A stretch of DNA of 64,000 bases from Parafannyhessea umbonata (GTDB lineage: Bacteria; Actinomycetota; Coriobacteriia; Coriobacteriales; Atopobiaceae): contig NZ_LT629759.1 of NCBI RefSeq assembly GCF_900105025.1, positions 2,046,001-2,110,000 of the forward strand. Reading direction: 5' to 3'. The notes beneath the pieces are model-generated. The model saw only the letters and a list, made by a program, of their open reading frames with translations, had not been told where the DNA came from and searched no databases. Within the stretch, counting starts at the first letter, position 1. The number at the start of each line of letters is the position of its first letter. Positions 18,838 through 26,732 of the stretch are shown here, one piece after another. The translations under genes were made by a program, and so were the position numbers.

Positions 18838-19587
18838 TTAATGGTGTTTCAGGTACAAAGGCTCAGACTTTGCTAATCCGTTTCTCCTAGGTAGATTTAC
18901 CTTCGAATCTCTCTCTCGAACATACGTAAGAAGTTCTCTATGCCCTGATTCTTCTGGCAACTCAAATGTTTCACGTGAAACAAGCCTCATACCGCAGATC
19001 TTTGCTGTGATTTGAGCGTGTTCGATTTCATCATCCGACATTCGACCTTTAGAGAAAATTGCCTTACCGTTTTTCATAAGGAAAGGAGTTGCATACTCAA
19101 TAAGTGTTGACAGCTGAGCGACAGCACGAGCCGTCACATACTCAAACGAACTAAATTGCTTTAGAGCAAGTTCTTCAGCGCGACTCTTAATACATTCAGA
19201 CTTAGAATCTAGACCAAGTTCATCCACAAAACTCTGAAGTACGCGTACTTTCTTACCAACTGAATCTATCATCGTGACATTAACTGAAGAACAAATATCT
19301 ATTGGAATACCTGGATACCCAGCACCGGTTCCGATATCCAACAGTCTGCCACGCGATTCCCTCATACCTAAATCAGTAGCAATATATAGTAGAGAATCAA
19401 CAATGTGAAGATTGATGCCATCACGTACAGACGTGATTCTCGTTAGGTTAACAGACTTATTAGCTTCAATAACCAGATCAAGGTGCCTTAGCAGATCACG
19501 TGCTTCTGAATCACTAATTGTTACTCCATATAGTTGTGCTTTCTGCTTTATGTCGTTAAAGTACTTCTCTTCACTATCTTGAATCAT
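18838..19587 (-). CDS. rsmG: 16S rRNA (guanine527-N7)-methyltransferase RsmG
   Basis: A 249-residue SAM-dependent methyltransferase for G527 of 16S rRNA. The SAM motif LLDIGTGAGYPGIPI, the DS.GKK motif (MIDSVGKKVRVLQ) and TARAVAQLSTLIEY are diagnostic. I start at the ATG of MIQDSEEKY, which has GAAGGAAC 3-4 nt upstream; the open frame reaches back 12 more codons without a site. It sits upstream of parA as in many Gram-positives and contains a parS site in its coding sequence. Upstream lies 1.5 kb without a recognisable gene. Confidence 0.94.
   Translation of the reverse strand: MIQDSEEKYFNDIKQKAQLYGVTISDSEARDLLRHLDLVIEANKSVNLTRITSVRDGINLHIVDSLLYIATDLGMRESRGRLLDIGTGAGYPGIPIDICSSVNVTMIDSVGKKVRVLQSFVDELGLDSKSECIKSRAEELALKQFSSFEYVTARAVAQLSTLIEYATPFLMKNGKAIFSKGRMSDDEIEHAQITAKICGMRLVSRETFELPEESGHRELLTYVRERDSKVNLPRRNGLAKSEPLYLKHH
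18967..18982. promoter_or_regulatory. parS site inside rsmG
   Basis: A third exact TGTTTCACGTGAAACA lies within the rsmG coding sequence, where it is read as part of Val-Ser-Arg-Glu-Thr-Phe. Keeping a 16-bp palindrome in coding DNA indicates selection for ParB binding. Confidence 0.93.
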
Positions 19588-21093
19588 GTTGTTCCTTCGA
19601 TATGACAGAATTTCCCGTAGCAAGATTTATTGTCATGACATCAAATACGATCAGACGTTAGGAATTAAATTCTACAGCCATACCCTTGGCATATCGACAT
19701 CGCAGACACTGCATTCTCGAAGAAGGTAGACATTGGCTGTACTACAGGTGAGTCCGGCCAAAAATCAAAGTCTTGTAATCACATTAAGGGAGTCTTGTTG
19801 AAAACCTAGGTGTCTTTATGTCCACATATTTGCGACAAGCGTCAGAACGGGTCTCAGACATTGGGAAGTACATCCAACTACCGTTACCTAATAAGCTGTA
19901 TGTATTGCAATTCAGATCAAATGATCGTTAATCATACGTACTCGCTCATGCCAATACGGGCCTCAAAGAGCTGATCGATGCGAAAGAAACTCTCCTTAGG
20001 ATGTGCAGCAAGCACGCTACATTACGTTTTGTCTTACACAACAGCGTTTGAAAATGTCAGAGCGCTTCAGGACGAGAATCATCCGGGCAAGTTTCATCAA
20101 ACGGTGCTCAAATCTTGAGTCTTCTGGCGGCTAAAACTCAGATTCAACGCTGCATCCAGTATCCTTACGTTTCATCCCTATCACCACAGGCGTCTTCATT
20201 GCACCCAACTCATCTATTGTCCGGGTACTCATAAGAGCAACGTCTCGTTCTCCGTGGACAAGAAGACTAACGCATCTGTCTCACTTGAGCCCCTTCAGAA
20301 CACCTGGAACAAATCGTCATTGCAAGAGATGCTTCTATATACGGAGTACGAAATAGAACGGAAGATGCCGTATTGTCGTAAGCACTATTGAAAACTCTTC
20401 TGATTAGTTACCGCTTGCGAATTGAGAGTCCCGTGCGATCAGCACAAGTCAAACGTCCAACACGAACCCTCTCTCCAGTCACACCACAACATGAGGGGTG
20501 TCATCTCAATGTTGCACAATTGCAGGGCCACATGCTTGCTAATGTTCGTATTACTCGAGAGGATGTCTGAGAACTCTTACTCCGATACACTTCCTAACGC
20601 CTTAGCCTTGCTGCTATCAATTGCGTAGATGAAGCGGAACGCTTCAAGGGGTTACAGCGCTCTCATTCGCCATTAGTCTTTCAATCCCATCAACATGCGG
20701 GTTCTCACCTCCGCATCTCAGCTATTTGAAGCTTCTCATACTGAACTTGTCGTGCTATTACCTCTGGCATATGGGCTTATCCAGGTCCGAGACCATTTAC
20801 AAAGCTCAATACAAATCAACCTGTTTATTAGGCCTTACAAGGCTCTCTTCGTCTTTGTTGCCATCCGGCTTCACTCTGCCTCGCCAAATCACATTGAAAT
20901 ACATACGAGCCCGTATGGCACAGCTGAAACCGTTCGTTTCTGTGCCATACCAATATTCGCCATCCACCCAGAAACGTAAGCCAGAGTAACCTTCACCCAA
21001 GAAGGAAGGTGCTCCGACGTATCGTTTGAATGTTATCCACTCACTGGTCGAGTGTCCTATATCACATCGGACAAGAAGTATTGCTGTCCGATG
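19588..21093. other. 1.5-kb stretch with no recognisable gene, possible decayed DNA or structured RNA
   Basis: Between the rsmG start and the jag terminator there is no convincing gene. Open frames are short and lack ribosome binding sites. Some minus-strand fragments read protein-like, for example around 20806-21000 (GYSGLRFWVDGEYWYGTETNG), but stop codons interrupt them. Hairpins include an 11-bp perfect stem at 20913-20950, 7 bp at 20630-20646 and 9 bp at 21065-21093. One exact TGTTGAAAA (possible DnaA box) is at 19796-19804. It could be a decayed gene, decayed mobile DNA or a structured RNA; I cannot tell which. Confidence 0.5.
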
Positions 21094-21122
21094 AAAAAGG
21101 AGACCACCCTAGAGCGGTCTCC
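21094..21122 (-). terminator. Terminator of the rpmH-jag operon
   Basis: On the minus strand GGAGACC and GGTCTCC form a stem followed by TTTTTC, 31 nt after the jag stop. A second 9-bp hairpin lies immediately beyond. Confidence 0.85.
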
Positions 21123-21152
21123 TCACATGTTTCCAATCTTTATGAAGTGACG

Positions 21153-21737
21153 TTATGCTTTCACGTAGGTAACAATTACTCTACGCTCGGGTTCGTTCCC
21201 CTCGGAATGCGTAGTCACCTCGTCGTCATCAATAAGCGCCAGATGTACTATGCGACGGTCATAGGCATTCATGGGAGCCATCGCAACGCGTCCATGCTGC
21301 TTCTTCGCCCGCGCCGCGGCCGAACGAGCAAGCTCCGCGAGCTTCTCACGACGGCGGCTCTTATATCCCTCGATATCAACGACGATCGGATAGTGAAACT
21401 TGAGTCTGTTGCTCAGATAGGAAGAAACGACCATTTGGAGGGCATCCAACGTCTTGCCGTGCCTACCGATGAGAACCGCAAGGTCACCACCACTGATGTC
21501 CAGAATGAGTTCGCCCTCGTCGCCATCATACTCGTCGATAGAGATGTGCTCCTCGCCAAAGAAGCCGAGCAGCTCTCTGATGTACGTCACGGCGACGTCA
21601 GCAATCTTGTCGACCTCCTCATCAGTGAGGTCGACGTCGCTCTCGAAGTGCTCGCGAATGCTCGAGAACTCATCCTCAATCACAGGAGCCTGCATCTGCT
21701 CGCTCTCTTCAGAAGAGACGCTCTGAACGTCCTCCAC
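21153..21737 (-). CDS. jag: RNA-binding protein Jag/KhpB (KH-R3H)
   Basis: A 194-residue protein with an acidic N-terminus, a KH-type domain containing LAVLIGRHGKTLDALQMVVSSYL, and a C-terminal R3H domain with the MNAYDRRIVHLAL motif. Jag/KhpB binds RNA with KhpA and affects cell elongation and division in streptococci. GTG start with GGAGGTAAC at good spacing. It is last in the conserved rpmH-rnpA-yidD-yidC-jag operon. Confidence 0.93.
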   Translation of the reverse strand: MEDVQSVSSEESEQMQAPVIEDEFSSIREHFESDVDLTDEEVDKIADVAVTYIRELLGFFGEEHISIDEYDGDEGELILDISGGDLAVLIGRHGKTLDALQMVVSSYLSNRLKFHYPIVVDIEGYKSRRREKLAELARSAAARAKKQHGRVAMAPMNAYDRRIVHLALIDDDEVTTHSEGNEPERRVIVTYVKA

Positions 21738-21801
21738 GTGTTACCTCCACAAACGATAGCGCGACCCGTCCCATAGGGCCGCGCAGCTAAGTCTACTAAT
21801 A

Positions 21802-22557
21802 CTAGTTCTTCTTGTGCGGACGCGGCTTGCGCTCTTTGCGAACAACGTCGACCTGGACACCCTGGTTTGCAAGCTTGGCCTCGGTCTCGGCCTTGACCTT
21901 GTCCATGACCCTCTGGGTGACGATCTTCTGCTGGGCTACCTGCCAAACGGCAGAGGCATCGTAATAGAGAAGGACGGCACCAGGAACGGTCCAACCAAAC
22001 CAGAGCATCATCGCGGCCATGACGACACCCATAACCAGGGTCTGCTGACGCTGCTCATCCGGGGTGTTCTGCAGGTTCATGACCATGGGAATGAAGGTGA
22101 GAATGCCAAACAGCACGTCGAAGATGATGTACACCGCAGCGACGCCAATGCCCTTCTCCATTGCCTGCGCGGCAGACATCCCAAGCGACGGCATGATGTT
22201 GAGGAAGTGCGCGGAGGCGGGAACCTGCTTAGCGACAGTGAAGAGCGCGAAGAAGACAGGCATCTGCAGGAAGATGGGGAGACAGCCCCCAAGGGGGTTG
22301 AACTTGTTCTCTGCAGTAAACTTACGAAGCTCCTCTGCCTGGCGCTCGGGGTCGTCCGCATACTTGTTCTGAATCTCCACCATCTTCGGCTGCAGCGCCT
22401 GCATTCTTGCGCTCGAGGCCGTCGACTTCGTCATGAGCGGCATGACCAGGAGTCGGATGATGATGGTGAGAATGATGACGGCAACACCCCAGTCGCCGCT
22501 GAAGTCGGCGAGCCACTGCAGTATCTGCATCAGGAAATTAATAAACCAGTCCCACAT
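21802..22557 (-). CDS. yidC: Membrane protein insertase YidC/Oxa1
   Basis: A 251-residue insertase with the Gram-positive-type core of five transmembrane segments: DWGVAVIILTIIIRLLVMPL with the catalytic-groove arginine, CLPIFLQMPVFFALFTV, the IGVAAVYIIFDVLFGI segment, VMGVVMAAMMLWFGWTVP and a final helix, then a basic tail (RKERKPRPHKKN) for ribosome contact. It inserts proteins alone or with SecYEG. It lacks the large periplasmic domain of Gram-negative YidC. Confidence 0.95.
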   Translation of the reverse strand: MWDWFINFLMQILQWLADFSGDWGVAVIILTIIIRLLVMPLMTKSTASSARMQALQPKMVEIQNKYADDPERQAEELRKFTAENKFNPLGGCLPIFLQMPVFFALFTVAKQVPASAHFLNIMPSLGMSAAQAMEKGIGVAAVYIIFDVLFGILTFIPMVMNLQNTPDEQRQQTLVMGVVMAAMMLWFGWTVPGAVLLYYDASAVWQVAQQKIVTQRVMDKVKAETEAKLANQGVQVDVVRKERKPRPHKKN

Positions 22558-22578
22558 GGATTCCTCCGGTTGTCAAAG

Positions 22579-22791
22579 CTAGGGGACAGGGTCATAGCCG
22601 CCTTTGTGAAATGGGTTGCACCGCAGGATTCTTTTAAAGGCGAGCCACGAACCTCTTAGGGCACCGTACTTGCCAATGGCCTCGAGGGCGTATTGGGAGC
22701 AAGACGGCTCATAGATGCAAGACGGCGGGAACAGCGGGGAAAGGTACTTTTGGTAGCCCCTTATCAAGGCGAGAAGAACTCTCTTAACCAT
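22579..22791 (-). CDS. yidD: Membrane protein insertion efficiency factor YidD
   Basis: A 70-residue protein with the YidD signature: [31 protein letters not shown], then the [16 protein letters not shown] end. It assists YidC-dependent insertion at the cytoplasmic face. It lies between rnpA and yidC as in most bacteria. The coding sequence carries an AGGCGAGAAGAAC variant of the dispersed motif. Confidence 0.95.
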   Translation of the reverse strand: MVKRVLLALIRGYQKYLSPLFPPSCIYEPSCSQYALEAIGKYGALRGSWLAFKRILRCNPFHKGGYDPVP

Positions 22792-22820
22792 ATGGCAAGC
22801 CCTTCTCGCCCGCGCCGTTT

Positions 22821-23147
22821 TTAGCCGTTAATGCCACAACGCTTGAGAAGGCTACGCAGCGCCTCAGACACCTCGTCCGGAGAGCTTTCGTGCGTCGCCT
22901 TCGTCGCAAACAGGATGATTCTTGTGCTTTGGGCTGGCAAACTGCATGCGCGCGCAGCCTCGCGGAGCACCCTCTTGCACCTGTTTCTATAGACCGCGTT
23001 GCCCAGTCGCTTAGGTGCGACGAAGGCGACCTTTCCCAAGTCGCCTTCGTTGCACTTTAGAACTGTAGCTCGGACGAGTCTGTGGCTGACTCTCTTCCCG
23101 CCAGAAAAGACCTCTTCAAAATCTCTTTTAGATTTGATGGTCTCCAT
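22821..23147 (-). CDS. rnpA: Ribonuclease P protein component
   Basis: A 108-residue basic protein with the conserved [18 protein letters not shown] motif that binds the RNase P RNA for 5' maturation of tRNAs. I start at [14 protein letters not shown], which gives the normal family length; the longer open frame upstream is the rpmH gene read in another frame. The spacer to yidD contains a perfect copy of GGGCGAGAAG (minus strand). Confidence 0.94.
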   Translation of the reverse strand: METIKSKRDFEEVFSGGKRVSHRLVRATVLKCNEGDLGKVAFVAPKRLGNAVYRNRCKRVLREAARACSLPAQSTRIILFATKATHESSPDEVSEALRSLLKRCGING

Positions 23148-23154
23148 GGCGTGC

Positions 23155-23289
23155 CTAGACGGTAAGCCTCTTGCGGCCCTTGGCGCGGCGGCGAGAGAGA
23201 ACGGCGCGGCCACCCTTGGTTGCCATGCGAGCGCGGAAGCCGTGGGTCTTTGCGCGCTTCCTCTTGTTAGGCTGATAAGTACGCTTCAT
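23155..23289 (-). CDS. rpmH: 50S ribosomal protein L34
   Basis: A 44-residue protein read directly from the sequence: [20 protein letters not shown] at the start and [14 protein letters not shown] at the end, the textbook L34 sequence. GGGAGG lies upstream of the ATG. It is the first gene of the rpmH-rnpA-yidD-yidC-jag operon and marks the boundary of the dnaA region. Confidence 0.97.
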   Translation of the reverse strand: MKRTYQPNKRKRAKTHGFRARMATKGGRAVLSRRRAKGRKRLTV

Positions 23290-23670
23290 TTTTAAATCCT
23301 CCCGAGGATCAACATATAGGACCAATAGCGTCAAGCTACAAGATTGTAGTGAACTGTCAGGCGAAATGTCAATTTCCCTCTGCTAGAGACCACAATTTGC
23401 TCCCCAAGGCGAAGGGCGGTGGATGCGCGACCTCCATTCAGGCTATGTTGAATGAAATTCATCGAGCATGATTTCATCGATACTTCAGTGTTATCTGCGG
23501 TTTTGTTACTGAATGATGCTATGATTTTTCACCCGATACGAACAACATCCGCCCAAGTTTTGAACATCGTTTCATCTTGTGTTGAAATCTTTCATTCGGA
23601 TGTTATTCAGATTGAATAGTTTTCAACATGCGTAGATGAATTGTTTAAAACTAAGGAGAAAGGGACGAAC
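23290..23670. other. rpmH to GHKL-ATPase intergenic region with DnaA-box-like repeats
   Basis: A 380-nt AT-rich gap with divergent promoters. It contains an exact TTTTCAACA at 23620-23628 and partial copies TGTTGAATG (23446-23454) and TGTTGAAAT (23580-23588). These match the motif found upstream of dnaA and in the dnaA-dnaN gap, so DnaA may bind here too. No canonical TTATCCACA was seen. No gene is present. Confidence 0.55.
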
Positions 23671-24780
23671 ATGCCGCGTGACTTCTACCCGTTTGTAGAG
23701 AACGCAGACGGCGAGAACGAGGCGCAGGGGACCCCCAAAACCTCCACAGATGGCGATGAATTGAAGGTGAAATACCCCGCACGCATCGCGGTATACGACG
23801 ACGCGGCCGCAGCGCCGCGCGTAGTGCTCATTGAGCCGAAGGACGTGCGCTCCTACCTTGAGGAGATAACCGCGACGGTGACGAGGCTTTCCAAGGAGCA
23901 GGGCGGCAGCATCCCCTTTATGGTGATAAGGGAGATTGTCGAAAACTTCATCCACGCATACTTCCTTGAGCCAACCATCAGCATCCTGGACGGAGGCGAG
24001 ACAATCAAGTTCTCCGACCAGGGGCCGGGCATCAAGTCCAAGGACCTTGCGCTCGAATACGGGACGACGTCCGCAACCGAGCCCATGAAGCAGTACATTC
24101 GTGGCGTGGGAAGCGGCCTGCCTTACGTGCAGCAGTACATGACGGACCGCGGCGGATCGCTCACCATCGAGGACAACATTTCCGGCGGCACCATAGTCAC
24201 GATATCCAACGTGATTCAGGACGAACAGCCCCTGGCCGACCAGCCCGTGGATAACCAGGCCTTTGGCATGGGAGGCATTCAGAGGCAGGGTGCCATGGGC
24301 ATGCAGGCCGCCCCTGCCGCGCAGGGCGGCGGGATGCCGGCGGCGATGCCCGGAATGACCGGCACAGTGCCACAGGGTATCGGCATGCAGCAGTACGGCG
24401 CGATGCCCTACGGCCAGGCGGCCTATCCGCAGGGGGGATTCGCGCCGGGATGGCCGCAGTACCAGCAGATGCCCATGCAACAGGGCCTGCCATACCAGCA
24501 GCAGGGACAATATCAGCCATACATGCAGCCCCAGCAGACTATGCCAGCCCCGCAGCTCGCGGCCTTCTCGCTCAGCGAAAGGGATGTGAGCGTGCTTTCG
24601 TACCTCAAGGCGAACCCGACAGTTGGCCCGACGGACCTGACGCACGCCTTTGGCAGCTCGCAGCCCACGTGGACGCGCGAGCTGCAGAAGCTCGAGAGGG
24701 CGGGCTTTATCAGGAAGAACAAGGGTGCCCAGAAGTATGCCCTGACCGATCTTGGCAGGACGTACGCGCAGCAGCTATAG
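23671..24780 (+). CDS. GHKL ATPase with C-terminal winged-helix domain, next to dnaA
   Basis: A 369-residue cytoplasmic protein. The Bergerat ATP-binding fold is intact: N-box REIVENFIHA (E88, N92, H95), G1 DQGPG (116-120), G2 GVGSGLP (145-151) and a final GGTIVTI strand. There is no phosphoacceptor His or receiver domain. Residues ~205-290 are a Gln/Met/Pro/Gly-rich linker. The last ~75 residues look like a winged helix (VLSYLKANPTVGPTDLTHAF, LEKLERAGFIRKNKGAQKYALTDLG-type pattern). ATG start with AAGGAGAAAGG. It lies between rpmH and dnaA and points at dnaA; a role in origin control is an inference from position. Confidence 0.75.
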   Translation: MPRDFYPFVENADGENEAQGTPKTSTDGDELKVKYPARIAVYDDAAAAPRVVLIEPKDVRSYLEEITATVTRLSKEQGGSIPFMVIREIVENFIHAYFLEPTISILDGGETIKFSDQGPGIKSKDLALEYGTTSATEPMKQYIRGVGSGLPYVQQYMTDRGGSLTIEDNISGGTIVTISNVIQDEQPLADQPVDNQAFGMGGIQRQGAMGMQAAPAAQGGGMPAAMPGMTGTVPQGIGMQQYGAMPYGQAAYPQGGFAPGWPQYQQMPMQQGLPYQQQGQYQPYMQPQQTMPAPQLAAFSLSERDVSVLSYLKANPTVGPTDLTHAFGSSQPTWTRELQKLERAGFIRKNKGAQKYALTDLGRTYAQQL

Positions 24781-24899
24781 CCCATTTACGTGCGATAACA
24801 ACGGAAGCGAATCACGCACCGAGCGCGGGTTCGGCCTGAGAAACGGCGGGCGAGAAGGACTCGACCGGCGCTGAGGGTATGCACGGGCGGTTTTCATCA

Positions 24900-24922
24900 T
24901 ATAATGGGTGTACTTTTCAACA
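24900..24922 (+). promoter_or_regulatory. dnaA promoter -10 with a DnaA-box-like element
   Basis: A perfect -10 TATAAT at 24900-24905 is followed 8 nt later by TTTTCAACA (24914-24922), the repeat also found in the probable origin. The box near the transcription start would suit autoregulation of dnaA. No clear -35 is visible. A GGGCGAGAAG copy lies at 24848-24857. Confidence 0.6.
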
Positions 24923-24934
24923 TTGCAGAGGTAA

Positions 24935-26494
24935 ATGGTAGGTATGACTACATCTCAGGAATCGGATGCGATAGCGCTGTGGCAAGACGCGTTGACGCTT
25001 CTTGCCGAACGAAACGTTGCGCCCGCGACGCTGGCGATGCTCAGGAGTTGCCAGGCGGTCTCGTTTGACGGCGAGAAGCTGACGGTGTCCACGAACATGG
25101 GGTTTGCGCAGCGCAAGATATCCCAGCAGGCACCCATGATCGAGGAATGCCTGGAGCAGGCGGCCTTCCAGCCCGTGGGCTTCGAGGTTATTCTGACGCA
25201 CGACTCCGTGCGGCGTCCGGTTCAGACGGGTGCGGAGATGTCGCGCGAGGAGGTCGGGCGCATCAACACGACGGCCGCGGCGATGGAGCCCGCACCGGCA
25301 GCGGCAAACGTCGCGCCCAAGGACGCGACGGCGGCTATGGTGACCGGCACTTCTCGACCGGAGGCCGCAAAGCAACCGGTGAGCGACTTTAAGAACGAGG
25401 TCATCGACCCATCCGACTCGAAGCTCACGTTTGACCGCTTTGTGTCTGGCGAGGAGAACGAGTTTGCGTTCGACGCGGCCAAGCAGGTAGCGAACGGAGG
25501 GAACAAGAGCTACAACCCGCTGTTTATATACGGGAAGAGCGGGCTGGGAAAGACCCACCTGCTTCGGGCGATCCAGAACTACATTGCGCAGAACGACCCG
25601 TCACGGCTGTGCGTGTACCGCACGGGCACGGAGTTTGTGGACGACTACGTGAACGCGATGAACGTGGGCGACACCCCGGCGAAGGCGGCGTTGTCGCGCA
25701 ACTACCAGAACGTCGACGTGCTGATTATCGACGACATCCAGAACATGCGTCGCGCGGCGGGCACTATCAGCTTCTTCTTCGAGACGTACAACACTCTCAT
25801 GTCGCATGGGAAGCAGATCGTGCTTGCGGCGGACCGTTCTCCCTCGCAGCTTGGCATGGGCGACAGCAAGTTTGACGAGCGCGAGACCAGTCGCATGGAC
25901 TCTGGCGTGACCGTGAGCATACAGGTGCCAGACTACGAGCTAAAGCTGAAGCTCATCAACAGTTTTTACGACACCATGAAGCAGGACGCCGTGAGGGAGC
26001 ACATCCCCGGCATGACGGGGACGATATCCGAGGCGGACCGGAAGCTCATGGCGGAGAAATCTGGCACGAACATCCGCATCATCGAGGGGTTCGTGCACAC
26101 CTGTCTGATAACCGCATCGCGCAAGGAGAAGCTGGGCGAGCGGCTCGACCGAGAAGACATCATAAAGATTGCCAACGCCAAATGGCCAACCGGACAGAAG
26201 ACCATCACGGTCGAACAGATACAGAAGGCGGTCGAGACGTACTACGACGTTTCGCACATGGATTTGGTGGGCTCGAAGCGCAACAAGGAGCTGATGGAGC
26301 CAAGACACGTAGCGGTCTGGCTTACGAGAGAGCTTACCGACAACACGCTGGCAGACATCGGCAAGAAGTTTGGCGGGCGCAGCCATGCGACCGTCAAACA
26401 CAGCATCTTCTGGGTCGATAAGACCCGCAAGGAGGACAGAATCTTCCAAGATAGGATCCAGACGCTGCAAGACGGGATAACCGACAACAGATAG
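24935..26494 (+). CDS. dnaA: Chromosomal replication initiator DnaA, divergent
   Basis: A 519-residue AAA+ initiator. Domain I is short (LWQDALTLLAERNVAPATL), domain II is Ala-rich (about 110-150), domain III has Walker A GKSGLGKTH, Walker B VLIIDDIQNM and sensor AADRSPSQL, and box VII reads RETSRMDSG. Domain IV has EQIQKAVETYYDVSHMDLVGSK and the helix-turn-helix signature GGRSHATVKHS, where most DnaA proteins have GGRDHTTV. The residues replaced (D and T) contact bases in the E. coli complex, so a shifted box sequence is expected. Start could be this ATG (AGAGG close upstream) or the ATG 9 nt later. Confidence 0.93.
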   Translation: MVGMTTSQESDAIALWQDALTLLAERNVAPATLAMLRSCQAVSFDGEKLTVSTNMGFAQRKISQQAPMIEECLEQAAFQPVGFEVILTHDSVRRPVQTGAEMSREEVGRINTTAAAMEPAPAAANVAPKDATAAMVTGTSRPEAAKQPVSDFKNEVIDPSDSKLTFDRFVSGEENEFAFDAAKQVANGGNKSYNPLFIYGKSGLGKTHLLRAIQNYIAQNDPSRLCVYRTGTEFVDDYVNAMNVGDTPAKAALSRNYQNVDVLIIDDIQNMRRAAGTISFFFETYNTLMSHGKQIVLAADRSPSQLGMGDSKFDERETSRMDSGVTVSIQVPDYELKLKLINSFYDTMKQDAVREHIPGMTGTISEADRKLMAEKSGTNIRIIEGFVHTCLITASRKEKLGERLDREDIIKIANAKWPTGQKTITVEQIQKAVETYYDVSHMDLVGSKRNKELMEPRHVAVWLTRELTDNTLADIGKKFGGRSHATVKHSIFWVDKTRKEDRIFQDRIQTLQDGITDNR

Positions 26495-26495
26495 G

Positions 26496-26722
26496 GTTCG
26501 AAAAGCTGGAAGAAATCCTGTAGAGAAGAGTCGAAAAGTGCGGCATCGTTGTAGACGGAGGTTTTCGACATACTGTGAGTGTTAACTGACATAAGGAGAA
26601 ATGAAGCCGACTGAGTTGCGTTTACATTGCATTTACCTGCGGAGATTCTGACTTTTCAACTTTTCTACAAGCCTTATTATTACCACTACTTCTTTTCTAT
26701 ATATAAGTACCAATAACAATGG
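26496..26722. other. Probable oriC: non-canonical DnaA boxes and AT-rich stretch between dnaA and dnaN
   Basis: The dnaA-dnaN gap contains GTTCGAAAA (26496-26504), AGTCGAAAA (26529-26537), TTTTCGACA (26562-26570), TTTTCAACT (26653-26661) and TTTTCTACA (26661-26669). These fit a family TTTTC(A/G)AC(A/T), with two looser members. An AT-rich run (about 26670-26722, including TATATATAA) follows directly, as a DNA unwinding element should. No TTATCCACA is present. The location between dnaA and dnaN is a standard origin position. Confidence 0.65.
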
Positions 26723-26732
26723 AGGGTACCGA

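Noticed and set aside
21036-21044. TTATCCACT, close to the canonical DnaA box
   Set aside because: A single isolated match in unexplained DNA 5 kb from dnaA; the repeated motif around dnaA and dnaN is different.
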